A stretch of 64,000 nucleotides of DNA from Chromobacterium phragmitis (GCF_003325475.1 NZ_CP029495.1:620001-684000); one strand, 5' to 3'. Shown: positions 26,522 through 34,677, counted from the first letter of the stretch. Program-made: numbers and translations. The notes: generated by a model not told the origin, from the letters alone.

Positions 26522-27421
26522 CTAGATGCGCAGCTCCTTGCGCGCCACCGCCAGTTCCAGCCGCTGGATGAACCACTGCAGCGCGCGCCCCGGCTGCTCC
26601 CGTTTCCAGGCGAAGCACATCGGCGGGAAGCTGCCGCTCTCCTCCTCCGCCTTCTCGACCAGTTCGCCGCTATCCAGATGCGCCCGCACTTTGGATCGCG
26701 GCAAGTGGCCGCTGCCCAGCCCGGCCAGAATCGCCTTCAGCTTGGCCTGGCTGCTGTGCACGGTCAGCACCTGCTGGCCCTCCAGCAAGCCGCCGGTGCG
26801 GGCCGGCAGCCGGCGCGAGGTATCGCCGACCGCCACCGCTCGATGCTGGCGCAGCACATGCGGCGGCACCGGCTCCGGCGCGGCGGCCAGCGGGTGTCCC
26901 GATGCCGTCACCAGCACGAAATCGTAGTCGCCGATGTTGCGGGTGAAGTAATCGCCAGGCGGCGGCTGGTTGGGCGCGCCGATCACCAAGTCGGCGCGGT
27001 CGTCGTACAAGGCGTCCCAGATGCCGCCGAAGCTCTCGCGGATGAAGTACAGCCGAGTCGCCGACTGGTTGTGGTCGAAATCGGCGATGGCCGGCAGCAA
27101 TTGGTCGAAATCGATCAGATCGCCCACCACGATGCGCAGCGTGTCTTCCCAGCCTTGCGCCTGCTTGCTGACGCGCAGCTCCAGCTGCCTCGCCGCGTCC
27201 AGCAGATGGCGGCCGTCCTTCAACAGCCGCTCGCCGGCCGGCGTCAATTTGGCGCGATGCCCGCTGCGGTCGTAAATCGCCACCCCCAGGCCCTGTTCCA
27301 GCTTCTGCACGGTATATGTCAGCGCCGACGGCACCTTGAACAAGGCCTCCGCCGCCGCGGCGAAACTGCCGTGTTGCTCGATCGCGTCCAGCACTTGCAA
27401 AGCTTCCAGAGTCAGCTTCAT
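26522..27421 (-). CDS. LysR-family regulator, YhaJ-like
   Basis: 299 residues. N-terminal HTH: LTLEALQVLDAIEQHGSFAAAAEALFKVPSALTYTVQKLEQ, then YDRSGHRAKLTPAGERLL, strongly resembling YhaJ-type regulators. The C-terminal periplasmic-binding-protein-like effector domain is intact (VAVGDTSRRLPARTGG). It is convergent with the first micro-protein and divergent from the second, with operator-like dyads in the shared gaps, so it probably controls both. Confidence 0.9.
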   Translation of the reverse strand: MKLTLEALQVLDAIEQHGSFAAAAEALFKVPSALTYTVQKLEQGLGVAIYDRSGHRAKLTPAGERLLKDGRHLLDAARQLELRVSKQAQGWEDTLRIVVGDLIDFDQLLPAIADFDHNQSATRLYFIRESFGGIWDALYDDRADLVIGAPNQPPPGDYFTRNIGDYDFVLVTASGHPLAAAPEPVPPHVLRQHRAVAVGDTSRRLPARTGGLLEGQQVLTVHSSQAKLKAILAGLGSGHLPRSKVRAHLDSGELVEKAEEESGSFPPMCFAWKREQPGRALQWFIQRLELAVARKELRI

Positions 27422-27432
27422 GTTCTCGCCTA

Positions 27433-27449
27433 ATTCAATTTTTTTGAAT
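27433..27449. promoter_or_regulatory. LysR operator-like dyad, proximal to the LysR start
   Basis: ATTCAA and TTGAAT around five T, with T-N11-A (T27435, A27447). It lies about 12 nt upstream of the LysR start codon, fitting autoregulation. Confidence 0.45.
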
Positions 27450-27538
27450 GCTTTGTTCGGTTCTTTCCGATTTTATCCCTGATCCGTCCGCAATAGAATG
27501 GTCTCCGTAGCAAGAAGCCAGCGACAACCGAAGCAAGA

Positions 27539-27555
27539 CATCAATATTTTTGATG
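27539..27555. promoter_or_regulatory. LysR operator-like dyad upstream of second micro-protein
   Basis: CATCAA and TTGATG around TATTT, with T-N11-A (T27541, A27553). Same TCAA-N5-TTGA core as the site at 27433; centres are 106 bp apart, about ten helical turns. Confidence 0.5.
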
Positions 27556-27599
27556 CATAAGCAGACGCTGGCCATTCACACATCAAAAAGGAAACCACC

Positions 27600-27764
27600 A
27601 TGCTGAAGCAAACCGCCATCGCCGCCCTGTCCCTGATCGTCCTGTCTGGCGCCGCCATCGCCGGCGACGGCAACGACAACATGAAGTCCATGCGCGATCG
27701 CATGGATGCTCAGCTGCAAGGCCAGTCCCAGCAAGTACAGCAACAAGCACCGGCTCAGAAGTAA
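27600..27764 (+). CDS. Secreted micro-protein, RMDAQL family (second copy)
   Basis: 54 residues: signal peptide ending GAAIA, then a mature chain with MKSMRDRMDAQLQGQSQQ and a Gln-rich tail (QQVQQQAPAQK). Shares RMDAQL-x-GQ with the copy at 26295. AAAGGAAA lies 7-10 nt before the ATG. It is divergent from the LysR gene and followed by a very strong terminator, so it is probably a highly regulated, abundant monocistronic transcript. Function unknown. Confidence 0.8.
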   Translation: MLKQTAIAALSLIVLSGAAIAGDGNDNMKSMRDRMDAQLQGQSQQVQQQAPAQK

Positions 27765-27780
27765 GCCCGGCAGCCATGAA

Positions 27781-27819
27781 AAACGCGCCGCGGGCCTGAT
27801 GGCCCGCGGCGCGTTTTTT
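27781..27819. terminator. Strong bidirectional terminator
   Basis: 16-bp perfect stem AAACGCGCCGCGGGCC / GGCCCGCGGCGCGTTT, TGAT loop, six T. It also serves the convergent GNAT gene at 27829. Confidence 0.93.
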
Positions 27820-27828
27820 CTTGCCTCG

Positions 27829-28338
27829 TCAAACCCTGCCGCCGCGCAAGCGCCCCATCAGCAACACATCGCGGTATGCGCCATCGCGCAAGGAATGCGC
27901 GCGCAGCCTAGCTTCTTCGACAAAACCAAACCGTCGATACAGCGCCAGCGCCGGCCGGTTGTCCGGATACGCCGTCAGCTCGATCCGCTCCAGGCTTAGC
28001 CAGCCGTCGGCCCCATCCATCAAGGCCGCCGTCAGCAGCTTGCCGACGCCTCGCCCCTGCCAATCGCGATGCACATTGATGCCGAAGCCTGCGGCATGGG
28101 CCAGTCTCGCCTCGTCGAACCGCCACAGCCCCCCGCTCCCGATCACCTTGCCCGCCGCGTTTTCACAAACCAGCTGGCAACGCCCCGCAGCCAGCATCTT
28201 GTCCATGCGCGCGGCCATGGTTGCCGAAGAGGGGAAGGGCAGCTGCAAGGTATTGCCGTACACAGAAGCGCCTGAAGCCAGCTCGCACAGATCGGCCGCA
28301 TCGCCCGCTTCCAGATGGCGGATGCTGAATTCGCTCAC
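27829..28338 (-). CDS. GNAT acetyltransferase, third of array
   Basis: 169 residues. Motif A is GFGINVHRDWQGRGVGKLLTAALMDGAD (QGRGVG), followed by ELTAYPDNRPALALYRRFGFVEEARLRAHSLRDGAYRDVLLMGRL. It starts with GTG overlapping the previous gene's stop (GTGA), so it depends on coupled translation. Paralogous to the two genes upstream. Relatives include YhhY-type amino-acid acetyltransferases; the substrate is unknown. Confidence 0.85.
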   Translation of the reverse strand: MSEFSIRHLEAGDAADLCELASGASVYGNTLQLPFPSSATMAARMDKMLAAGRCQLVCENAAGKVIGSGGLWRFDEARLAHAAGFGINVHRDWQGRGVGKLLTAALMDGADGWLSLERIELTAYPDNRPALALYRRFGFVEEARLRAHSLRDGAYRDVLLMGRLRGGRV

Positions 28339-28844
28339 TGCCAGCCTCCTTCCCTCAGCCGCGCCATCGCCAGCACATCGTGATACGCGCCGTCGCGCAA
28401 GGCGTAGGCGCGCAGCCGCGCCTCCTCGGCAAAACCGAACTTGCGATACAAATCCTGCGCGCGGACATTGTCGGCGAACACGGTCAACTCGATGCGGCGC
28501 AGGCCCAGCCAGTTGTCCGCCAGGTCCAGCGCCGACGCCAGCAGCAGCGAGCCTATGCCCTGGCCATGCAGGCGCGCGTCCACCCCCAAGCCCAGCTCTG
28601 CCGCGCGCTGCAGCCGCGCTCGCCCAGACGACAACAATGCTGCCCATCCCACCGCGCGGTCCGCCTCATCCACCGCGGCCAACAAGGTCCGACCCGGCGC
28701 ATCGTTCAACAACCACTCGCGGCGCTTGCTCAGCGCGGGATAAGGCAGCCCCAGCATATTGCCGAACACCGAGGGGGCGCTGAACATTTCATTCAAGGCC
28801 TCCGCATCGGAAACCTCCACATGCCGTATGCGATAGCGGTTCAT
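28335..28844 (-). CDS. GNAT acetyltransferase, second of array
   Basis: 169 residues. Motif A LGLGVDARLHGQGIGSLLLASALDLADNWLGLRRIELTVFADN, then DLYRKFGFAEEARLRAYALRDGAYHDVLAMARL. Very similar in layout to its neighbours (AxSVFGNMLGLPYP near the N-terminus). Its ATG overlaps the first GNAT's stop (ATGA). Confidence 0.87.
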   Translation of the reverse strand: MNRYRIRHVEVSDAEALNEMFSAPSVFGNMLGLPYPALSKRREWLLNDAPGRTLLAAVDEADRAVGWAALLSSGRARLQRAAELGLGVDARLHGQGIGSLLLASALDLADNWLGLRRIELTVFADNVRAQDLYRKFGFAEEARLRAYALRDGAYHDVLAMARLREGGWQ

Positions 28845-29356
28845 GACTCCGCCCTCCGCGGCCAGTTCAGCCGCCCCATCACCAGCACGTCCTCCAGCTT
28901 GCCGGCCCGCAGTTGCTCCTGGCGCATCCGCCCCTCGTACTCGAAACCGAACTTCTCGTACAGGGCGATGGCGCGGGCGTTGTCATGCACCACTTTCAGC
29001 TCGATGCGGATCAGCCCCAGCCAGTTGTCGGCCAAGTCCAGCAACGCCCGCATCAGCGCGCCGCCCACGCCCTTGCCCTGCCAGTCGTCGCGCACCACCA
29101 GGAACAGATCGGCGCTATGGCGCACCCGCATGCCCTCGTTGACGATCAGGCCGGCTGCCCCCACCACCTCGTCCTCGGCGCAAGCCACCAAGTGATGGAT
29201 GTTGGCCGGACGCTCGTTCAGCTGCTTCTCAGTGATGGACAGCGGCTGATACGGTTGCTGCAAGGTATCGGGATAGACGCCCGGGGACGTCTTGATGCGA
29301 TGGATGGCGGCGGCATCCGACGGCTCGGCGGAACGGATCAGATAAGACTGGGACAT
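28841..29356 (-). CDS. GNAT acetyltransferase, first of array
   Basis: 171 residues. Motif A LFLVVRDDWQGKGVGGALMRALLDLADNWLGLIRIELKVVHDN, then ALYEKFGFEYEGRMRQEQLRAGKLEDVLVMGRL. The PGVYPDTLQQPYQP block near residue 25 is the counterpart of SVYGNTLQLPFP and SVFGNMLGLPYP in the paralogs. It leads a three-gene coupled operon, with AGGAGAC ahead of the ATG. Confidence 0.88.
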   Translation of the reverse strand: MSQSYLIRSAEPSDAAAIHRIKTSPGVYPDTLQQPYQPLSITEKQLNERPANIHHLVACAEDEVVGAAGLIVNEGMRVRHSADLFLVVRDDWQGKGVGGALMRALLDLADNWLGLIRIELKVVHDNARAIALYEKFGFEYEGRMRQEQLRAGKLEDVLVMGRLNWPRRAES

Positions 29357-29551
29357 GATGGTCTCCTGAGTTGGTGGGCGCAGGCGGGATCGCCGCCAGG
29401 CCCGGCAGACCATCATGCCAAATAACTATTGTGCATAGCAATATGATTTTCGCGCCGACCAATCCGCCGCCTGGCCAACAAAATGACGAAATCATCGGCA
29501 GCCGGCCGCGCTTGGCGTTAAGCTCTGGTTTCGATTCGACTGGAGCGGAAC

Positions 29552-30103
29552 ATGCTGATGCAAAGACAGGACGCCGGACTCTTGGTGGTGGACATCCAGG
29601 ACAAGCTGCTGCCGGCGGTGCAGGATGCGGATGGACTGCTGGCGCGCAGCCGCTGGCTGGTGGGCGCCGCGCGCGACAACGGCCTGCCCATCGTGTTTTC
29701 CGAACAATATCCCAAGGGGCTGGGCGGCACCGTGGCCACGCTGCGGGACACCGCGCCGGATGCCCAGACGGTGGACAAACTGCATTTCTCCTGCGTCGAG
29801 GCCGGCTGCCTGCCGCCCGCGCTGTTGCAGAAAAGACAGATCATCGTCTGCGGCATGGAGGCCCATGTCTGCGTGCTGCAAACGGTAATGGGCTTGCTGG
29901 CGATAAACAAGGAGGTCTACGTGACCGCCGACGCCATCTCCAGCCGCAAGCCTCAGGACATCGAGCTGGCCATCGCCCGGATGCGCGCGGCGGGCGCCGC
30001 CATCGTCAGCCGCGAGATGGTCTTGTTCGAGCTGCTGGAAAAGTCCGGCGGCGACCACTTCAAGGCGATGAGCCAACGCTACCTGCTGGGTGAACAGCCC
30101 TAG
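29552..30103 (+). CDS. Isochorismatase-family cysteine hydrolase, YcaC-like
   Basis: 183 residues. The triad of the family is in place: Asp14 (LLVVDIQDKLLP), Lys76 (TVDKLHFSC) and Cys107 (VCGMEAHVCVLQTV). It acts on an amide or related small molecule. GGAGCGG precedes the ATG. It stands alone. The exact substrate is not predictable; YcaC itself is also uncharacterised. Confidence 0.88.
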   Translation: MLMQRQDAGLLVVDIQDKLLPAVQDADGLLARSRWLVGAARDNGLPIVFSEQYPKGLGGTVATLRDTAPDAQTVDKLHFSCVEAGCLPPALLQKRQIIVCGMEAHVCVLQTVMGLLAINKEVYVTADAISSRKPQDIELAIARMRAAGAAIVSREMVLFELLEKSGGDHFKAMSQRYLLGEQP

Positions 30104-30494
30104 CGCGCCATGCCCGCCAGCCGCACGGCGAACGGGCCGACGCTGGAAATGAACTGGGGTTGTCGAAGCTTACCTCTTCGACAACCCCATTCAAAGGCGG
30201 CTTTGCCGCTCTCATCCTCCCCTTTGCAGACTGGCGCGCGAGCCTCGCGGCCCTGCTCACAGCTCGGATGACATATAGCAAAGCGCGTGCCAGCCCGACA
30301 GGCCGCGCCAGATGATTTTTCCGCCAAGACGTCGCGACGACCGCACCAAATTAGTGCACAACCAGCCATTCAGGCACCAACATGAAACATTTATTAACAC
30401 CTGAAGCCTGATTCATGAAATACACCCACTAGAACTGTCATCTTTAGCCCTTATCCTAGACCGACAGGCAACACACATAACAAGGAAAATGACC
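30104..30494. other. Non-coding gap with inverted repeats
   Basis: No convincing gene. It holds a perfect 14-bp inverted repeat, TGGGGTTGTCGAAG (30155-30168) / CTTCGACAACCCCA (30176-30189), with CTTACCT loop, then GCGGC / GCCGC (30198-30210). The tail 30340-30480 is AT-richer and should hold the promoter of the next gene. Confidence 0.6.
30155..30210. repeat. Double-hairpin intergenic element
   Basis: A 14-bp perfect stem and, 8 nt further, a 5-bp stem GCGGC-TTT-GCCGC. The structure resembles a dispersed palindromic repeat unit or a terminator without a T-tract. Whether it is repeated elsewhere cannot be seen here. Confidence 0.4.
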
Positions 30495-30824
30495 ATGACC
30501 CTATTCCAGGACCTGCTGCCAACCCTGCCAGCCATAGACGGCATTGAGGCCATCGTGCTGCTGAGCGCGGAAGGCGATGCGCTGCACCGGCTGGAAAATC
30601 GCCCGGGCACCGCCGGCTCGCTGCGCGTCTACCACGCGCTGGTCAAGCGCCACGGCCATATCGACCGCAAGGCTGCGCGCGAGGGGCTGGAGCTGTTCGC
30701 CGAACACACCGCCTCCGCCCGCGCCCACCCTGGCAGCCACCCCAATATCGACCGCCTGCTGGCCATCGCCGAGCAAGGCGCGCCAGGGCTGCGCGCCCGT
30801 CTCGTGCTGAGCGCGGAAAACTGA
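30495..30824 (+). CDS. DUF2322-like small protein
   Basis: 109 residues: LQDLLPTLPAIDGIEAIVLLSAEGDALHRLENRPGTAGSLRVYHALVKRHGHI followed by LELFAEHTASARAHPGSHPNIDRLLAI. The Gly-Ser-Leu-Tyr-His and HPGxHPNID blocks match what I recall of the uncharacterised DUF2322 family. AAGGAA at 30482 is too close to the ATG at 30489, so the start at 30495 is preferred. The function is unknown. Confidence 0.7.
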   Translation: MTLFQDLLPTLPAIDGIEAIVLLSAEGDALHRLENRPGTAGSLRVYHALVKRHGHIDRKAAREGLELFAEHTASARAHPGSHPNIDRLLAIAEQGAPGLRARLVLSAEN

Positions 30825-30825
30825 A

Positions 30826-32136
30826 TCAACGCAACGCCGTCAAGGCGAAACCCGCGCCGATCGACACCGCCGTGCTGACCAAGCCTGGCAGCATGAAGCT
30901 GTGATTGAAAATCCACCGGCCTATCTTCGTGGTGCCTGTGTAGTCCATCTCCACCGCGGCGATGATGCTGGGGTAGCTCGGCAACACGTACACGCCCACC
31001 ACCGCCGGATAGATGGCGATCAACACCGGCGCGGAGATTCCAAGCGATACGCCCAGCGGCATCATCACCTTGGTCGTCGCGCCCTGGCTGAACAGGATGA
31101 CGGCCATCGTGAACACGGCGAAGGCGAATAGCCACGGCGCCGCTTCGATGATGCTGACGATGTTGTGCTTGAACAGCGGCAAGTTGGCCTGAATGAAGGT
31201 ATCGCTCATCCATGCCGCGCCCAGGATGGTGACGGCGGCCACCGCGCCGGAACGGAACATGCTGCCTGACACCATGCCTTGCAGATCCGCCTTGCACACC
31301 AGCACCGCCAACGCGGAATAGCCCAGCATGCACATTTGGATCACATCCACCATCGCCACCGGCTCCATGCCCTTGGGGCCGGGCCAGGCCGGACGCAGCT
31401 GCGGCACCGCCGCCAGCAGCACAATCAGCGCCACCGTCAGCAGAAAGCCATAGACCGACCAAGCCGCGGTGCGCGGCAAGACCTCATCCGCCGCGCTTTG
31501 CGGACGGCGGATGCCTCCCTCGGCCAGCCTGCGCTGGTATGCCGGATCGTCGGCCAGCTCGCGCCCGTAGCGCAGCATCACCGCCCCGCCGGCCAAGGCC
31601 CCCAGCAAAGTCGCCGGGATGCTGACCATGATGATGTCGGTCAGCGCGATGCCATGCGGCGCCAACACCGTGGCCAGGGCCACCGTTGCGGCGGATACCG
31701 GGCAGGCGACGATGGCGTTCTGCGAAGCCACGGTCAGCCCGGCCAGCGGCCGCTCCGGCCGGATGCCGGTTTTCTCGGCCACTTCCACCACGATGGGCAT
31801 CAGCGCCAGCGCGATGAAGCCGGTGCCGGCCAGAAAGGTGGACAGCCAGCCCACCAGCGGCGCCAGCAGCACGATGTGGCGCGGATTGCGCCGCAGCAGC
31901 CTGGCCGCGACGCCCACCATGTAATCCAGACCGCGCGCCGATTGCAGCGCCGCCGAGGCGGTGATGACCGAGATGATGATCAGGATCACGTCTATCGGCG
32001 CGTGGCCGGGCTTGAGGCCGAAGACAAAGGTGAGAATGAACAGGCCGGCCCCGCCGGTGACGCCCAGCCCGATGCCGCCCATGCGCACGCCAAGGAAGAT
32101 CAGCCCCAGCACCACCAGGAGTTGCAGGTATACCAT
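30826..32136 (-). CDS. Anaerobic C4-dicarboxylate transporter, DcuA/DcuB family
   Basis: 436 residues with about ten to twelve membrane helices. Family-specific features are SQNAIVACPVSAATVAL, VLPSYPSIIAAVEMDYTGTTKIGRWIFNHSFMLPGL near the C-terminus. It exchanges fumarate, malate, succinate or aspartate across the inner membrane, mainly in anaerobic growth. It is convergent with the DUF2322-like gene (1-nt gap between stops). DcuA or DcuB cannot be separated by eye. Confidence 0.9.
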   Translation of the reverse strand: MVYLQLLVVLGLIFLGVRMGGIGLGVTGGAGLFILTFVFGLKPGHAPIDVILIIISVITASAALQSARGLDYMVGVAARLLRRNPRHIVLLAPLVGWLSTFLAGTGFIALALMPIVVEVAEKTGIRPERPLAGLTVASQNAIVACPVSAATVALATVLAPHGIALTDIIMVSIPATLLGALAGGAVMLRYGRELADDPAYQRRLAEGGIRRPQSAADEVLPRTAAWSVYGFLLTVALIVLLAAVPQLRPAWPGPKGMEPVAMVDVIQMCMLGYSALAVLVCKADLQGMVSGSMFRSGAVAAVTILGAAWMSDTFIQANLPLFKHNIVSIIEAAPWLFAFAVFTMAVILFSQGATTKVMMPLGVSLGISAPVLIAIYPAVVGVYVLPSYPSIIAAVEMDYTGTTKIGRWIFNHSFMLPGLVSTAVSIGAGFALTALR

Positions 32137-32222
32137 GATGCGACTTTCCGCGTTGTCAGGCGCTCATTGTCTCAATTGCGCAACTTTTGCGGATTGTCCA
32201 AGATCAGGACATGCCGACGCGC

Positions 32223-33128
32223 TCACAAGCCGCGCGCCATCGCGATCTCGCAAGCGCCGTGGCCGGTGTCGCCCCAATGTCCATCCAGGCGAACAAAGCC
32301 TTCCGCCTGGTACAGCGCCGCCGCCTCCGCCAGCGCGGCGGTCGTCTCCAGGTAGCATTGGCGGAAGCCCAGCGCCCGCGCCTCGTCCAGCAACCGCCGC
32401 AACAGCCGCCGCCCCAGTCCGCGGCCGCGCAGCGCCGCGTCGAAATACATCTTCTGCAGCTCGCATACTCCAGCCTCGCCACCGGCCAGCGGCGCGATGC
32501 CGCCGCCGCCGAGCAACCGGCCATCCGGTCCGATCACCGCCAGGTAGCGCGAATCCGGCCGGTCATAAACCTGGAACATCGCGTCCAGCTGCGGATCGAG
32601 AAAGCTGCAGCCCTCGCCCAGGCCGTATTCGGTTGATACCCGCCGGATCAGCGCCGCCAGTTCGCCGTTGTCGGCCGCCGCCAGCGGCCGGATCAGAAAC
32701 CCCTGCTGGCGCTCCGCCTGCCGCAGCGCGCGCCGGTAGAGCCGCAGGCCATCCTCCAGCCGCGCCCGCTCCGCCTCGTCCAGCTGCGCCAGCACCCGCT
32801 CCATGTCGGCGTCCATCGCCGCGTGCAGCTTGCCCAGCCAATCGCGCCCGGCTTCCGTCAGCGCCGCCAGCTTGCTGCGGCCATCCGAGACGGCGTCAAG
32901 CCAGGCGATCAGCCCCCGCTCCGCCAGCCGCCTCAGCGGCCGGCTGCTGTTGGACTTGTCCACCCGCAGCCTGTCGGCCAGTTGCTGGTTGCTGGCCGGC
33001 CCCGCCTCCAGCTCGATCAAGAGATGCGCTTCCACCGGGCTCAGTTCCACCTCGCCGCAGCGGCCCGCCTGCATGCCCAGCCCCCGCACCACATCGCGCG
33101 ACAGCGCGCGCAACGCCCGTTCGTCCAT
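32223..33128 (-). CDS. MarR-GNAT fusion regulator/acetyltransferase
   Basis: 301 residues in two domains. Residues about 1-140 form a MarR winged helix (NQQLADRLRVDKSNSSRPLRRLAERGLIAWLDAVSDGRSKLAALTEAG). Residues about 145-301 form a GNAT domain (KMYFDAALRGRGLGRRLLRRLLDEARALGFRQCYLETT). Such fusions are known but uncommon. The promoter holds two 15-bp palindromes, so autoregulation is likely. The domain link suggests acetylation responds to or alters the same ligand as the MarR domain (inference). Confidence 0.88.
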   Translation of the reverse strand: MDERALRALSRDVVRGLGMQAGRCGEVELSPVEAHLLIELEAGPASNQQLADRLRVDKSNSSRPLRRLAERGLIAWLDAVSDGRSKLAALTEAGRDWLGKLHAAMDADMERVLAQLDEAERARLEDGLRLYRRALRQAERQQGFLIRPLAAADNGELAALIRRVSTEYGLGEGCSFLDPQLDAMFQVYDRPDSRYLAVIGPDGRLLGGGGIAPLAGGEAGVCELQKMYFDAALRGRGLGRRLLRRLLDEARALGFRQCYLETTAALAEAAALYQAEGFVRLDGHWGDTGHGACEIAMARGL

Positions 33129-33144
33129 TGCCCGTCCAATAATA

Positions 33145-33187
33145 GTTGCGAATCGCAACCATAAAATATTTGGTTGCGATTCGCAAC
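33145..33187. promoter_or_regulatory. Twin palindromic operators of the MarR-GNAT gene
   Basis: GTTGCGAATCGCAAC (33145-33159) and GTTGCGATTCGCAAC (33173-33187), centres 28 bp apart, flank an AT-rich segment holding a -10-like sequence. They are reverse complements of each other and lie 16 nt upstream of the ATG, so protein binding would block transcription. Confidence 0.8.
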
Positions 33188-33205
33188 TACATTTCTCTCA
33201 GACGC

Positions 33206-33234
33206 AAAAAAGCCCGCCGAAGCGGGCTTTTTTT
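33206..33234. terminator. Terminator of rpsF operon
   Basis: AAAAAAGCCCGC / GCGGGCTTTTTT with CGAA loop and seven T. On the minus strand it follows rplI with a T-run formed by the A-tract. Confidence 0.93.
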
Positions 33235-33254
33235 GAAGATTCCCGAAACGGGAA

Positions 33255-33704
33255 TTAAGCTTCGCCGACCACAACGATCTTGATCGGGGCAACCACGTCG
33301 TGGTGCAGGGCGATCTCGATGTCGTACTCGCCGATGGCCTTGAACGGGCCGTTCGGCAGGCGAACTTCATGACGCTTCACTTGCACGCCGAAAGCGGTAA
33401 CGGCTTCGGCGACGTCAACGTTGGTCACGGAGCCGAACAGACGGCCGTCCACGCCAGCCTTCTGGGCGATGGTGATCACGGCTTCGTTCAGTTTTTCAGC
33501 GCGAACCTTGGCGTCGGCCAGGATTTCGGCTTGCTTGGCTTCCAGATCGGCGCGACGAGCTTCGAACTCTTTCAGGTTCGCTTCGGTAGCGCGCTTGGCC
33601 TTGCCTTGCGGGATCAAGAAGTTACGGGCGAAACCGTTCTTCACGTTCACCACGTCACCCAGTTGACCCAGGTTGGCAACTTTTTCGAGCAGGATGATTT
33701 GCAT
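33255..33704 (-). CDS. rplI: 50S ribosomal protein L9
   Basis: 149 residues. N-terminal rRNA-binding domain MQIILLEKVANLGQLGDVVNVKNGFARNFLIPQGKA with the L9 signature, long central helix, and C-terminal domain. Last gene of the rpsF-priB-rpsR-rplI operon. Confidence 0.98.
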   Translation of the reverse strand: MQIILLEKVANLGQLGDVVNVKNGFARNFLIPQGKAKRATEANLKEFEARRADLEAKQAEILADAKVRAEKLNEAVITIAQKAGVDGRLFGSVTNVDVAEAVTAFGVQVKRHEVRLPNGPFKAIGEYDIEIALHHDVVAPIKIVVVGEA

Positions 33705-33725
33705 CTCTTAAGTTCCTTTCCCGGC

Positions 33726-33953
33726 TTAGTGCTGGTCGGTGTACGGCAGGAAGGCCAGGAAGCGAGCACGCTTGATAGCGGTGGTCAGCTGACGCTGGTA
33801 GCGGGCCTTGGTGCCGGTGATGCGAGCCGGGATGATTTTGCCGTTTTCGGCGATGAAATCCTTCAGGAGATCAACGGATTTGTAGTCGATTTCCTTGATG
33901 CCTTCTGCCGTGAAGCGGCAGAACTTCTTGCGCTTGAAGAGTTGACGAGCCAT
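33726..33953 (-). CDS. rpsR: 30S ribosomal protein S18
   Basis: 75 residues. KKFCRFTAEGIKEIDYKSVDLLKDFIAENGKIIPARITGTKARYQRQL is the S18 core. It forms a heterodimer with S6, encoded upstream in the same operon, on the 30S platform. Confidence 0.98.
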   Translation of the reverse strand: MARQLFKRKKFCRFTAEGIKEIDYKSVDLLKDFIAENGKIIPARITGTKARYQRQLTTAIKRARFLAFLPYTDQH

Positions 33954-33958
33954 TTTGA

Positions 33959-34258
33959 CTAACCTTTTACAAATTCAACGTATTCGATATTGAGTACCAA
34001 CCGCGGATTGCGCAGGCTGCGTTGGCTGAGAAAACCGGTGACGTTCATCACCTGCCCCGCCAGTTTCCCGGCGCGTTTCTTGGCTTCCTCTCCCACCCAC
34101 ACTGCCTGTATGTCGCAGGCCACATCGCGCTCGAACCCGCCGGCGCTTTGCCGGGACTGGTGCTTCAGCCACATTTCCACTACCGGCAAGCCGGCGGGCG
34201 TGTACCTCAGCGCATCTTCGCGATCAACCGTGACGGTCAGTACCAGGCGATTCTGCAA
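33959..34258 (-). CDS. priB: Primosomal replication protein N (PriB)
   Basis: 99 residues with an OB-fold: NRLVLTVTVDREDALRYTPAGLPVVEMWLKHQS and a C-terminal LNIEYVEFV. PriB links PriA to DnaT in replication restart. Its place between rpsF and rpsR is conserved in proteobacteria. Confidence 0.95.
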   Translation of the reverse strand: MQNRLVLTVTVDREDALRYTPAGLPVVEMWLKHQSRQSAGGFERDVACDIQAVWVGEEAKKRAGKLAGQVMNVTGFLSQRSLRNPRLVLNIEYVEFVKG

Positions 34259-34278
34259 GATCTAAGCTCCGGCCCGAA

Positions 34279-34653
34279 TTAGGCGGAAGCTTCAACCTCG
34301 GCAGCCGGCTGGGCGTCCAGCAGGTTCTTAGCCTTTTCGTCCTTCATCATCGGGGACGCGTCGGTGATCGCGCGGTCCATCTTGATGGTCAGGTGGCGCA
34401 GAACGGCGTCGTTGAACTTGAAGGCGTGCTCGATCTCGGCCAGAGTTTCCGCTTGGCACTCGACGTTCATCAGAACGTAGTGAGCCTTGTGCAGCTTCTG
34501 GATCGGGTAGGCCAGTTGACGACGGCCCCAGTCTTCCAGACGGTGGATCTTGCCTTCGGCGGCCAGAACCATACCCTTGTAGCGTTCGATCATGGCCGGG
34601 ACCTGTTCGGACTGGTCCGGGTGCACGATGAACACGATTTCGTAATGGCGCAT
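34279..34653 (-). CDS. rpsF: 30S ribosomal protein S6
   Basis: 124 residues: MRHYEIVFIVHPDQSEQVPAMIERYKGMV start, HRLEDWGRRQLAYPIQKLHKAHYVLMN core and an acidic/Ala C-terminal tail (DAQPAAEVEASA). First gene of the operon, preceded by AAGGAG and a structured leader. Confidence 0.98.
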   Translation of the reverse strand: MRHYEIVFIVHPDQSEQVPAMIERYKGMVLAAEGKIHRLEDWGRRQLAYPIQKLHKAHYVLMNVECQAETLAEIEHAFKFNDAVLRHLTIKMDRAITDASPMMKDEKAKNLLDAQPAAEVEASA

Positions 34654-34677
34654 GTGAACTCCTTTTGGCTATTCGTA

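Noticed and set aside
30100..30369. Minus-strand 89-codon frame in the intergenic region
   Set aside because: Passes through the inverted repeat and has no good start.
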